Positions 22,030-29,405 of a stretch of 31,932 nucleotides of DNA are shown piece after piece; positions within the stretch are counted from its first letter, which is position 1; every line of letters starts with the position of its first letter. Under the pieces are notes generated by a model. It did no database searches, had not been told where the DNA came from, and saw only the letters and a program-made list of their open reading frames with translations. The stretch spans positions 1-31,932 of the forward strand of contig JBAPUB010000103.1 of the NCBI GenBank assembly GCA_049282455.1, given 5' to 3'. The DNA comes from JBAPUB01 sp049282455. GTDB taxonomy: Bacteria; Actinomycetota; Actinomycetes; JAHEKZ01. A program made the position numbers and the translations under genes.

Positions 22030-22299
22030 TCAGGCCTGCTCGACGAACCAGACTTCCGGATGCCCGACGACCCCAAGTGCCTGCATGGCCGTCTTGAGCT
22101 CGTCAGACCCGGCGAAGCTGCGTGCCGCTTCGATCGAGTCGAAGTCGTGCGAGACCGTGAGGTTGTTGCCGTCGTCCACGGACCGGTACACCGCTTGGGC
22201 GCGGACTCCGTTGTCGGCAATCATCCTCGCGTTGTCGTCGTAGCCCTGCCGCCACTTGTCGTAGTCCTGGACGTCATGCCGGACGAAGAGTCTGACCAT
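22030..22299 (-). CDS. Small ferredoxin-like (dimeric alpha-beta barrel type) protein
   Basis: 89 residues. The pattern VRLFVRHDVQDYDKWRQGYD, a helix, VYRSVDDGNNLTVSHDFDS, a helix, then PEVWFVEQA is the beta-alpha-beta-beta-alpha-beta layout of small dimeric barrel proteins related to antibiotic-biosynthesis monooxygenases. These act as cofactor-free oxygenases or simply bind small ligands; no catalytic residues can be assigned. ATG 22299 has GAGGGAG upstream on the minus strand. Divergent from the FrhB-type gene by 84 bases, and the first gene of a possible operon with the unknown protein and the GNAT. Confidence 0.75.
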   Translation of the reverse strand: MVRLFVRHDVQDYDKWRQGYDDNARMIADNGVRAQAVYRSVDDGNNLTVSHDFDSIEAARSFAGSDELKTAMQALGVVGHPEVWFVEQA

Positions 22300-22383
22300 G
22301 GTGCGGCTCCCTCACTGGTTGGTAGTTTCGACTGTGCTACGTCTCCCTCCGCGGCACAAGGTCTGGGGTGACGGCGTTCGGGC

Positions 22384-23739
22384 ATGCTGGACACCGACCT
22401 CGACGAGATCGGGTGGTTGGGAATGGGCAACGGCACGATCGACAGCCTGGCGGCTGTGGTTCGCGGTGGACTGTGCACCGGTTGCGGGATCTGCGAGAGC
22501 CTGGCTGGACGCGACCGCGTCGAGATGTGCCTGTCCGCCGGCGGACAGCTTCGCCCACTCATCCGGGGAACGTTGGGCAACGAGGAGACCGAGCGACTGC
22601 TCGCCGTCTGCCCGGGGGTCACCGCGGACGGCACCGCGGCCGGTCGGTCCGAACCGGGCACGACCCTTGACCCGATCTGGGGCCCGATGCGCGGGTTGTC
22701 GCGAGGGTGGGCCACCGATCCTGAGGTGCGTCATCGGGCGGCGGCCGGTGGTGCGCTCACCGCGCTGGGGTGCTTCCTGCTGGTGAGCGGGCGCGTCGAC
22801 ACGATCCTTCACGTGCGGGCTTCTGCTGAGAACCCGATGCTGACTGACGCTCAGGTGTCGACCACGAGCGAGGACGTCATCTCTGGCGCACAGTCCCGCT
22901 ACGGACCAGCGGCACCCTTGGTCCATGTGAAGCAGCTGCTGGACGCGGGCAGTCGTTTCGCCGTCATCGCCAAACCCTGTGACATCGCCGCGATCCGCAA
23001 CCTGGCGCACTTCGACCAGCGCGCGCGGACCCAGATCCCCTACCTGCTCACGTTGTTCTGCGGGGGAGTCCCCAACCTGGGTACGGCGCGCAGGATCGCG
23101 CGTTTCCACGGTCTGGAGCCAGAGGAGGTGTCCACGTTCAGGTGGAGAGGCGAGGGGTGGCCTGGACCGACCCATGTGGGAGCCGCCGACGGTCGGTCCT
23201 TCGACATGACGTACGACCAGACCTGGTTCGACCCGGAGGTGCCGTGGCGCTACGACGTCCAGTGGCGCTGCAAGATCTGCCCCGACGCGATCGGTGAGCT
23301 TGCCGACATCGCTTGTCCCGACGGTTGGGTCCTCGACCCCGACGGCCGCGCGCTCCACGAAGAAGTGCCCGGGGTCAACGTCGTCCTCGAACGGACGTCC
23401 GCGGGAAGCGAGCTGGTGGCGGCTGCCGTCGCTGCTGGGTTCCTAGAGCTCGCCCCTCTGACGCGCGGGGACTTCGAGGGGATGCACCGCGATCATCGTC
23501 AGCGCCGCCAGGGTGAACCGGCGCGGCTGAGGGCCCTTGAATCCGAAGGTGCCGCGCAGCCGGTGGTCACCGGCTACCGGCTCGACGAAGCCGAGCTCGA
23601 AGCTGACCCCGCACTGGTGGAGTCGCAGTTCACTGGCGCCGTCCGCCGCATCCGTGCAGGGCAGGCAAGCGAGCCACTCGTGGACCCCGATCCACCAAGC
23701 GATGACGCCAGTCCCGACAGCTCGGACATCTCGAGGTGA
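22384..23739 (+). CDS. Coenzyme F420 hydrogenase/dehydrogenase beta-subunit (FrhB) family protein
   Basis: 451 residues of the FrhB/FdhB/divinyl-reductase family, which carry FAD and [4Fe-4S] clusters and move electrons between F420, ferredoxin or flavin and a substrate. Cys31, Cys34 and Cys37 in LCTGCGIC, with Cys49 or Cys76 as a possible fourth ligand, form the first cluster site. Cys296, Cys299 and Cys311 in WRCKICPDAIGELADIAC are the second cysteine region, and KPCD (197-200) is conserved in the family. The last ~35 residues are a disordered acidic tail. No hydrogenase alpha or gamma subunits lie nearby, so it is a stand-alone member with unknown substrate. ATG 22384 has only a weak ribosome-binding site; Met14 is an alternative. 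Confidence 0.88.
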   Translation: MLDTDLDEIGWLGMGNGTIDSLAAVVRGGLCTGCGICESLAGRDRVEMCLSAGGQLRPLIRGTLGNEETERLLAVCPGVTADGTAAGRSEPGTTLDPIWGPMRGLSRGWATDPEVRHRAAAGGALTALGCFLLVSGRVDTILHVRASAENPMLTDAQVSTTSEDVISGAQSRYGPAAPLVHVKQLLDAGSRFAVIAKPCDIAAIRNLAHFDQRARTQIPYLLTLFCGGVPNLGTARRIARFHGLEPEEVSTFRWRGEGWPGPTHVGAADGRSFDMTYDQTWFDPEVPWRYDVQWRCKICPDAIGELADIACPDGWVLDPDGRALHEEVPGVNVVLERTSAGSELVAAAVAAGFLELAPLTRGDFEGMHRDHRQRRQGEPARLRALESEGAAQPVVTGYRLDEAELEADPALVESQFTGAVRRIRAGQASEPLVDPDPPSDDASPDSSDISR

Positions 23740-23758
23740 GGGCTTCCAGGTATGCCCC

Positions 23759-23764
23759 TATGAT
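23759..23764 (+). promoter_or_regulatory. Probable -10 (TATGAT) of the DUF1269 gene
   Basis: A near-consensus TATGAT 35 bases before the ATG at 23800, giving a short leader with GGGAGA as ribosome-binding site. It is the best sigma-70 -10 in the window. The -35 is not convincing. Confidence 0.45.
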
Positions 23765-23799
23765 CGCAAGGACCTACTGGTATCGAGCGGGAGACGTCC

Positions 23800-24360
23800 A
23801 TGACTGACGACACGAGCATGACCGGACCGGACGACACAGTTGCGGCGGCGGCGATCAGTGATGGCGCCTACACGCTGTTCGTGGCCGACTTCGCGGACCC
23901 TGACACCGCCTGGCAGGCCTATGAGTTCCTCAAGGACATCGAGGATGGCAAGACCCTGGAGATCGAAGGGGTCATCGTCGTCAAGCGCGAGGCCGGCGGC
24001 ACCCTGGAGGTCCAGAAGGCCACCGACCCCAGCACGCGGCGCGGCCTGAGGTGGGGTCTTGTCGGGGGCGTCGTTCTCGGCGTGATCTTCCCGCCGTCCA
24101 TCATCGGCAGCGCGGCCGTCCTGGGCGCCGCTGGAGCGGCCACGGGCAAGGCACGTGAGGTCCACCACCGCAAGGAGCTCGCAGAGGAGCTCCAGGACGC
24201 GATCGCACCCGGACACTCCGGGCTGGTGGCCCTGGTCTCCGACCCCGGTGCGGTCGAGATCCGCAAGGCCCTGGCCAAGGCCGACGCGATCGTGGAGAAG
24301 GCCGTCGACAAGGTCGCTGCAGACGACATCAAGGCTGCAGCTGCCGCCGCCGACGCCTAG
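23800..24360 (+). CDS. DUF1269-family membrane-associated protein
   Basis: 186 residues. Residues about 20-75 form a small alpha/beta unit (YTLFVADFADPDTAWQAYEF, then KTLEIEGVIVVKREAGG). Residues about 88-115 are a Gly/Ala-rich hydrophobic stretch with glycine-zipper spacing (GLVGGVVLGVIFPPSIIGS), probably membrane-inserted, followed by a helical tail rich in Ala and Lys. This layout is that of DUF1269/YdfK-like proteins, often small stress-associated membrane proteins of unknown function. ATG 23800 with GGGAGA upstream; a near-consensus -10 precedes it. A single-gene unit between the FrhB-type gene and the convergent tRNA-Leu. Confidence 0.82.
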   Translation: MTDDTSMTGPDDTVAAAAISDGAYTLFVADFADPDTAWQAYEFLKDIEDGKTLEIEGVIVVKREAGGTLEVQKATDPSTRRGLRWGLVGGVVLGVIFPPSIIGSAAVLGAAGAATGKAREVHHRKELAEELQDAIAPGHSGLVALVSDPGAVEIRKALAKADAIVEKAVDKVAADDIKAAAAAADA

Positions 24361-24366
24361 CTCGGA

Positions 24367-24383
24367 CGCACGCCCTGCGTGCG
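24367..24383. terminator. Hairpin at the 3' end of tRNA-Leu
   Basis: CGCACGC (24367-24373) and GCGTGCG (24377-24383) form a perfect 7-bp stem with a 3-base loop, touching the tRNA 3' end. There is no T-run on either side, so it may be a terminator for the tRNA or for the convergent DUF1269 gene, or just a processing structure. Confidence 0.35.
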
Positions 24384-24462
24384 GAAGGGGGGACTTGAAC
24401 CCCCACGCCCCGAAGGGCAACAGGTCCTAAGCCTGTCGCGTCTGCCGTTCCGCCACTTCCGC
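24380..24462 (-). tRNA. tRNA-Leu (anticodon UAG)
   Basis: 83 bases on the minus strand. The acceptor stem GCGGAAG pairs with CTTCCGC plus discriminator A. The anticodon stem ACAGG/CCTGT encloses loop CTTAGGA with anticodon TAG, reading CUA leucine codons. A long variable arm (TTGCCCTTCGGGGCGT) marks a class II tRNA, and GGGGGTTCAAGTCCCCC is the T arm. CCA is not encoded. It lies between the DUF1269 and DUF222-HNH genes. Confidence 0.95.
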
Positions 24463-24531
24463 GTGAGCGACGACTGTAGCCCGGTCGTCCACAGGTGAAG
24501 ACCGGGGCTGGATCCTGTCAGCGTCTACTCA

Positions 24532-24537
24532 TATCAT
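24532..24537 (+). promoter_or_regulatory. Leaderless-type -10 (TATCAT) of the DUF222-HNH gene
   Basis: TATCAT is followed by 7 bases and the ATG at 24545. Transcription would start at the ATG, placing the SOS box across the last base of the -10 and the start site. Confidence 0.55.
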
Positions 24538-24552
24538 CGAACACATGTTCGA
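24537..24552. promoter_or_regulatory. LexA-binding SOS box overlapping the start codon of the DUF222-HNH gene
   Basis: TCGAACACATGTTCGA is a perfect fit to the actinobacterial SOS box TCGAAC(A/G)N(A/G)(C/T)GTTCGA, with 6-base perfect inverted arms. The ATG at 24545-24547 is inside its centre. LexA bound here would block initiation, so the gene should be induced by DNA damage. Confidence 0.85.
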
Positions 24553-25984
24553 ATCGATGGTTCGTGACGACCTCGTCTGGATGGTTCCTGACGAGGTTCC
24601 TGACTGGCTCGCTGAGCCGGACCCGAACCCGTCATGCAACCACGCCGAGGTCGCTGCGCTGCTTCTCGAGTGGGTCGCACCGTCGGTCCCGCTCGACGCC
24701 GACGAGGCTGCCGCTGAGGCGCAGGCTATGCCGCCAGGGTCGCCGTCTGCGCGGCTGGTCGAGTCGATCGTCGTTGGCGACCTGTCCGAGCAGGGCCGGG
24801 TCGACTTCGCGCAAGCCTGCGAACGACTTGCTGCGTGGGCCGCGGCTCGACAGCTGCCCGCCATCGTCGACCACATCGGTCGCAACGAGGAACCCGACCG
24901 GGCTGGAAACGAGCGCGCATTCCTCGACCAGTCCTGCTGGCTCACCGAGATGCAGGTGTCGCTCAACCTCTCCGAGACCGCCCTACGGTCTCGCCTGTCG
25001 ATGGCTCGTGCACTGACCGGACCGCTGTCCGGCACGTACGAACGGTTTCTCGCCGGCGACCTTTCGTTCATGCACGTGCGTGCCATCGTGGAGACCGCCG
25101 ACGGAATGCGCGTCGAGCATGTGGCCGAGCTCGAACGACGTGTCCTGGCGCGGGCGTCGGGCAAGACCATCGGCGAGCTCCGCCGGCTGGCCCGAACGGT
25201 GGCCGACCGGCTCGACGTCGATGCCGCCACCCGCCGCCATGCGCAAGCATCGCGCGATCGCAGCGTCCAGAGGTGGCATGAGCCCGACGGGGTCGCCGCG
25301 CTGATGGTCCGGGGGCCGGCGACCGACATCGAGGCGGTGTGGGCCGCGCTGTCGACACTGGCTGGTCCACGTGCGGCCGACGACCCACGGCGCCTGGACG
25401 CTCGACGGTTCGATGCCTTGCTCGGACTTTGCCTGGGTGCTGTCGCACCGCGCGACGAGGGCGAAGCGGCAGGGCCGGTCGCTGCGCCGCGCACGCCGGT
25501 CCAGGCTCAGATCGTCATCGACCTGGCCACCCTGCTCGAGCTGGCCGACAACCCCTGCGAGCTGCGCGGCTACGGAGCCATCCCCGCCGAGGTGGCCCGA
25601 GGCTGGTTGCAGCAGGCGAAGACCTGGCGGCGGTTGGTATCGGATCCGGTGACCGGCCAGCTCCTCGACGTCGGACCGGTCACCCGGTTCGCGCCACCGC
25701 GACTGCGACGTTTCGTCACGGTTCGCGACCAGACGTGCACCTTCCCCCAGTGCCAGCACCCGGCCGCTCGGTGCGACCTCGACCATGACCCACCCTGGCG
25801 GCCCGACGGGTCCGGTGGTCGGACCAGTTCGCAGCAGCTGGCGGCACTGTGCCGGCGACATCATCGCCTCAAGACCTTCGGTGGGTGGTCTGTCGAGGAG
25901 CGTGAGCACGGGCGAACCGTCTGGCGCAGCCCGAGTGGTCGCGTGCTCACCGCTGACGTCGCGCCGGTCCTCGGCGACGGTTGA
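24545..25984 (+). CDS. DUF222 / HNH endonuclease domain protein (13E12-repeat type)
   Basis: 479 residues. A long helical DUF222 region occupies about residues 60-330 (for example WLTEMQVSLNLSETALRSRL and LAGDLSFMHVRAIVETADGM). A C-terminal HNH nuclease domain follows (about 395-450): CTFPQCQHPAARCDLDHDPP, then LAALCRRHHRLKTFGGW, with paired Cys residues and the Asp-His and His-His metal site. This is the architecture of M. tuberculosis 13E12-family proteins, which are multicopy in many actinobacteria and some SOS-controlled. Cellular role unknown; a DNA nick or cut in damage response or mobility is possible. The ATG at 24545 sits inside a perfect LexA box and next to a leaderless-type -10. 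Adjacent to tRNA-Leu. Confidence 0.93.
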   Translation: MFESMVRDDLVWMVPDEVPDWLAEPDPNPSCNHAEVAALLLEWVAPSVPLDADEAAAEAQAMPPGSPSARLVESIVVGDLSEQGRVDFAQACERLAAWAAARQLPAIVDHIGRNEEPDRAGNERAFLDQSCWLTEMQVSLNLSETALRSRLSMARALTGPLSGTYERFLAGDLSFMHVRAIVETADGMRVEHVAELERRVLARASGKTIGELRRLARTVADRLDVDAATRRHAQASRDRSVQRWHEPDGVAALMVRGPATDIEAVWAALSTLAGPRAADDPRRLDARRFDALLGLCLGAVAPRDEGEAAGPVAAPRTPVQAQIVIDLATLLELADNPCELRGYGAIPAEVARGWLQQAKTWRRLVSDPVTGQLLDVGPVTRFAPPRLRRFVTVRDQTCTFPQCQHPAARCDLDHDPPWRPDGSGGRTSSQQLAALCRRHHRLKTFGGWSVEEREHGRTVWRSPSGRVLTADVAPVLGDG

Positions 25985-26002
25985 TCCGCGTACGGTCAGC
26001 GG

Positions 26003-27178
26003 TCAGCCCAGTCGGCGGCCTGCCGTCATCATCCAGACCGACGCACCGGCTGCTGCCACACCCGAAACGAGCAGCGGTACGACCCCATCACCCGGCCCGA
26101 GGTGCCAGGCAAGTCCGGCCCACAGGCCGGCGAGGAGCACCGCCCCGCCGGACAGGCCCTGGAACACACCTTGGGCGTGACCTCTGACGCTCGTCGGTAC
26201 CAGGGTGGAGATCCACGCCTTCCCGACACCGTCGGTGAAGCCGTTGAAGCCTCCGTACACCGCCATCAGTGCGAACACGATCCACCCGCCGTCCACGACG
26301 CCGAGTCCGATGTACCCGATGGCGAAGCAAGCCAGCCCCAGGGCGTAGACCTGGGACCGCGGCCACGAGTCCGACAGGGCGCCTGCGGGGTAGGAGACCA
26401 GCGAGTACACGAGGTTGTAGACGACGTACGCGGCTACGACGCCGGTGGCCGAGAAACCGATCTCCCCGACGCGCAGCAGGATCAGGGCATCCGGGAAGTT
26501 GACGACGGCGATGATGACCAGCACCGCCGTGACCCGCTTGAACGCGTCGGGCAGAGGCTGGCGAATCTCCTGACGTAGTGCGGGGCTGCGTCGCACGAGC
26601 TCCGCCGGCTGGTCCTCGCGGGCGAAGGCCACGAGGACCACGCTGAGGACTGCTGGGATGACGGCGATCCACAGCGCGCGACGAATGTTGTCGTTGGTGG
26701 CCTGGAGGATCCCCAAAGCGATGAGCGGGCCGATCACGGCGCCGGCGGTGTCTGCCGCGCGGTGGAACCCGAAGACGCGTCCGAGCTCGTTGTGCGGCAC
26801 GCCCTCGGCGAGCAAGGCGTCGCGGGGTGCACCGCGAATCCCCTTGCCGAGGCGGTCGACCACCCGTCCGACCAGCACTAACGGCCACACAGCAGCCGCC
26901 GCGACGATGACCTTCCCGACGGCTGCCATCGAGTAGCCCGTGGTCACGAGTGGTTTACGCCCGACCCGGTCGGAGTACTTGCCCGACAGGTACTTCGTGA
27001 GAGCAGCTGCACCTTCAGCGACGCCTTCGGTGATCCCCACGACGGCGGCCGGAGCTCCGAGCACGACGGTCAGCAACAGGGGCAGCAGAGGGTAGATCAG
27101 CTCGCTGGCGGCGTCCTGGGCCAACGAGACCGCCGACAGGACTCCGACGTTGCGGGTGAGCCACGCCGGACGATGCAC
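26003..27178 (-). CDS. Major facilitator superfamily transporter
   Basis: 391 residues with about eleven to twelve hydrophobic segments. The loop after the second helix (GKYSDRVGRKPLV) is the family motif A, and the fourth-helix region RVVDRLGKGIRGAPRDALLAE is typical of the MFS group related to YfkF/YitZ-like drug or metabolite exporters. The second half has a large hydrophilic loop (AREDQPAELVRRSP) between the two six-helix bundles. Substrate not determinable. GTG 27178 has no Shine-Dalgarno, but TAGGTT lies 6 bases upstream. Convergent with the DUF222-HNH gene, 18 bases apart; downstream of the peroxiredoxin gene on the same strand, 36 bases away. Confidence 0.92.
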   Translation of the reverse strand: MHRPAWLTRNVGVLSAVSLAQDAASELIYPLLPLLLTVVLGAPAAVVGITEGVAEGAAALTKYLSGKYSDRVGRKPLVTTGYSMAAVGKVIVAAAAVWPLVLVGRVVDRLGKGIRGAPRDALLAEGVPHNELGRVFGFHRAADTAGAVIGPLIALGILQATNDNIRRALWIAVIPAVLSVVLVAFAREDQPAELVRRSPALRQEIRQPLPDAFKRVTAVLVIIAVVNFPDALILLRVGEIGFSATGVVAAYVVYNLVYSLVSYPAGALSDSWPRSQVYALGLACFAIGYIGLGVVDGGWIVFALMAVYGGFNGFTDGVGKAWISTLVPTSVRGHAQGVFQGLSGGAVLLAGLWAGLAWHLGPGDGVVPLLVSGVAAAGASVWMMTAGRRLG

Positions 27179-27184
27179 GCAGCG

Positions 27185-27190
27185 AACCTA
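27185..27190 (-). promoter_or_regulatory. Leaderless-type -10 (TAGGTT) of the MFS gene
   Basis: Minus-strand TAGGTT, 6 bases (CGCTGC), then GTG at 27178. The 6-base spacer is identical to the one before the metal-binding lipoprotein ATG. Confidence 0.45.
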
Positions 27191-27214
27191 CCGCCCGGTC
27201 GCCTCGGCAGCTGC

Positions 27215-27706
27215 CTAGGTGTCGAGCCCGAGGTCCTTGCGCAGCTTGGCGACGTGACCGGTCGCCTTCACGTTGTACTGCGCGAGGTCGACACGTCCCT
27301 TGCCCTTCGCGTCGACCGACACGACGAACGTCGAGCGGATCACGCCGGTCACCGTCTTGCCGTACAGCTTCTTCTCACCGAATGCCCCGTAGGCCTTCAT
27401 GACGGCCTTGTCCGGGTCTGACAGGAGCGGAAACGTGAGCGCATCGTGCTCGCGAAACTTGGCCAGCTTCGCCGGCTTGTCGGGGGAGACACCCAGGACT
27501 CGGTACCCGGACGCCTGCAGTGACGCAAGGTTGTCGCGGAAATCACACGCCTGCTTGGTGCAGCCAGGAGTCATGGCGGCGGGGTAGAAGTAGACGATCA
27601 CCGTCTCGCCCACGAAGTCCTTGAGACTCACCTGGTTGTCACGGTCGTCGGTCAGTGAGAAGGCCGGGGCAGTGTCGCCGACCTCGAGTCGAGGGGTCTC
27701 GGTCAC
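27215..27706 (-). CDS. bcp: Thioredoxin-dependent peroxiredoxin (PrxQ/Bcp)
   Basis: 163 residues. Peroxidatic Cys49 in MTPGCTKQAC with resolving Cys54 five residues later, the atypical 2-Cys PrxQ pattern; Thr46 and Arg57 (FRDN) complete the active site. It reduces H2O2 and organic hydroperoxides using thioredoxin, in the cytoplasm. The N-terminal LEVGDTAPAFSL and the mid-sequence VLGVSPDKPAKLAKF are standard. GTG 27706 overlaps the stop of the metal permease gene (GTGA), so it is the last gene of the metal-import operon. A longer open frame upstream is a shadow of the permease. Confidence 0.95.
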   Translation of the reverse strand: MTETPRLEVGDTAPAFSLTDDRDNQVSLKDFVGETVIVYFYPAAMTPGCTKQACDFRDNLASLQASGYRVLGVSPDKPAKLAKFREHDALTFPLLSDPDKAVMKAYGAFGEKKLYGKTVTGVIRSTFVVSVDAKGKGRVDLAQYNVKATGHVAKLRKDLGLDT

Positions 27707-28623
27707 AGTCGCTCCTGGGTCGCGGTCGGGTGGAGGGCGGCGGCCGACGGTGCCGGCAGCGACAGCTCGTCGTGGTCGTCGAGCCCGCCGGTCCGGCGCA
27801 TGCCGCGGGTGCCCGTGACGATCAGCGCGAGCACGAACAGTGTGGCGCCGGCCAGCACGATCATCGTGCCGGAGGGGACGGCGGCGTAGTAACTGCCGTA
27901 CATGCCGACCAGACCGCAGAACCCGCCGATCACTGTCGAGAGCGCAAGCATGCGCCCGAAGTGGTTGGTCATCATCCGAGCCACGACCGCAGGGATCACC
28001 AGCATCGCCGCAACCAGCGTGACACCGATCACGGTGAGGGTGGCAAGGATCGCCAGCGAGAGGACGAGCATGAGCATGGCGTCGGTGCGCGCCACGTTCA
28101 CCCCCGAGGCCTGGGCCACCTCCGGGTCGAAGGTGGTGAACAGCAGCTGCCTGTAGCGGAAGAACACGATGACACCGGTGAGCGCGGCGATCCCCGAGAG
28201 TGCGAGCATCTGCCCGGTCGTGATGCCGAGGATGGACCCGAAGATCGCGGCGTCGAAGGAAGGACCGCGAGCGTTGAAGTGCGCGAGCAGCGCCACGCCC
28301 AGCGCGAAGGACGCCGTGGTGATGACGCCGATGGCCGCGTCTGCTCCGATTCGGAACCTCCGCGTGACCCAGCTGATCCCCAGTGCCGACGCGAGTCCCC
28401 ACACCGCTGCGCCCACGAAGTACAACGACGCGCTGAACAGCTGGACGGCGGCGAACCCGCCGAAGATCGCGTGGGAAAGGCCATGGCCGATGTAGCTCAT
28501 CCCTCGCAGTGTGATGTAGACGCCGATGAAGCCGAGCAACGCCCCGGACAGGGTCGCGACGAACATGCCTTTCACGAAGAACGTGTACTGCAGGGGCGTC
28601 ATCAGCTGGTCGATGAGGTTCAT
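27703..28623 (-). CDS. Zinc/manganese-type ABC transporter permease (ABC-3 family)
   Basis: 306 residues with about eight to nine membrane helices, of the ABC-3 (ZnuB/MntB) family. Hallmarks are the first-helix region GMFVATLSGALLGFIGVYIT, SHAIFGGFA after the second helix, and the late LTVIGVTLVAAMLVIPAVVA that faces the translocation path. The C-terminal ~40 residues are a hydrophilic tail rich in Asp, Arg and Ala. ATG 28623 is chosen because its first base is the last base of the ATPase stop (TGATG); the open frame upstream lies inside the ATPase gene. It forms the pore for the metal delivered by the lipoprotein. Confidence 0.94.
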   Translation of the reverse strand: MNLIDQLMTPLQYTFFVKGMFVATLSGALLGFIGVYITLRGMSYIGHGLSHAIFGGFAAVQLFSASLYFVGAAVWGLASALGISWVTRRFRIGADAAIGVITTASFALGVALLAHFNARGPSFDAAIFGSILGITTGQMLALSGIAALTGVIVFFRYRQLLFTTFDPEVAQASGVNVARTDAMLMLVLSLAILATLTVIGVTLVAAMLVIPAVVARMMTNHFGRMLALSTVIGGFCGLVGMYGSYYAAVPSGTMIVLAGATLFVLALIVTGTRGMRRTGGLDDHDELSLPAPSAAALHPTATQERL

Positions 28624-29405
28624 CACGACACCTTGCGCGTCCGCGATGAGTCGTACTCGTCGACAACGACTGGCATGCCCAGGTGCTGCAGGACCTCCAT
28701 GCGGGCGCCGAAGGTCTGCTCGAGCACCTTCGGGGTGATCACCTCGGCTGGCGTTCCCTCGGCGACGATCCGCCGGTTGACGCACACCAGGTGTGGAAGG
28801 TGCGCCGCCATGCCATTCAGGTCGTGCGTCGAGAGCACGATCGACAGCCCGTCCTCGTGGAGGTCCTGGAGCAGGTGAAGCATGTCGTGCCTGGTGCTCA
28901 CATCGACACCCGACGTCGGCTCGTCGAGCACCAAGAGCGCAGGTTCACGCAGGAGCGCTCGAGCGATGAACATCCGCTGTTGCTGACCCCCGGAGAGCTC
29001 GCGGATGTGACGGTTGCCGAGCTCTTCGAGACCGAGGCGTTCGAGCATCCGGCTCACCATGGTCTTCTCGGCCCGACTCGCCCAAGGGAGCCGTCGGTGC
29101 TCCGTGCGCGACATCAGCACGCATTCGGAGACGGTGACCGGGAAGTTCCAGTTCACCGTCTCGAGCTGGGGCACGTAGGCGACGCGAGTACCAGGGGGGC
29201 GTGTGACGGTTCCTCTGCTGGGTCGGACGGCGCCGAGCAGCGTGCGCAGCAGGGTCGTCTTACCCGCTCCGGACGGTCCGACGATTCCCGTGATCTGGTC
29301 GGCGTGGATGTGGAAGTCGACGTCGATCAGAACGGGATGCCGGTCGTAGGCGACCGTGACTCCGTCGAGGGACAGGAGCAGCGGTCCCACGCCCGTACCG
29401 GTCAT
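28623..29405 (-). CDS. Zinc/manganese-type ABC transporter ATP-binding protein
   Basis: 260 residues. Walker A GPSGAGKTT (43-51), Q-loop Gln80 (YVPQ), signature LSGGQQQ (137-143), Walker B LLVLDE (157-162), H-loop His194 (LSTHDL). YVPQLETVNWNFPVTV is the metal-importer form of the Q-loop region. The ATG at 29405 overlaps the lipoprotein stop as ATGA, and its own stop overlaps the permease ATG. The C-terminal ~25 residues after ITPKVLEQTFG are an extra tail. Works with the lipoprotein and permease of the same operon. Confidence 0.95.
   Translation of the reverse strand: MTGTGVGPLLLSLDGVTVAYDRHPVLIDVDFHIHADQITGIVGPSGAGKTTLLRTLLGAVRPSRGTVTRPPGTRVAYVPQLETVNWNFPVTVSECVLMSRTEHRRLPWASRAEKTMVSRMLERLGLEELGNRHIRELSGGQQQRMFIARALLREPALLVLDEPTSGVDVSTRHDMLHLLQDLHEDGLSIVLSTHDLNGMAAHLPHLVCVNRRIVAEGTPAEVITPKVLEQTFGARMEVLQHLGMPVVVDEYDSSRTRKVS

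Noticed and set aside
24545..25984. DUF222-HNH gene as an insertion sequence or intein remnant
   Set aside because: No terminal inverted repeats, target duplication or transposase motif flank it, and the tRNA-Leu next to it is intact without a repeated 3' end being visible in the window.
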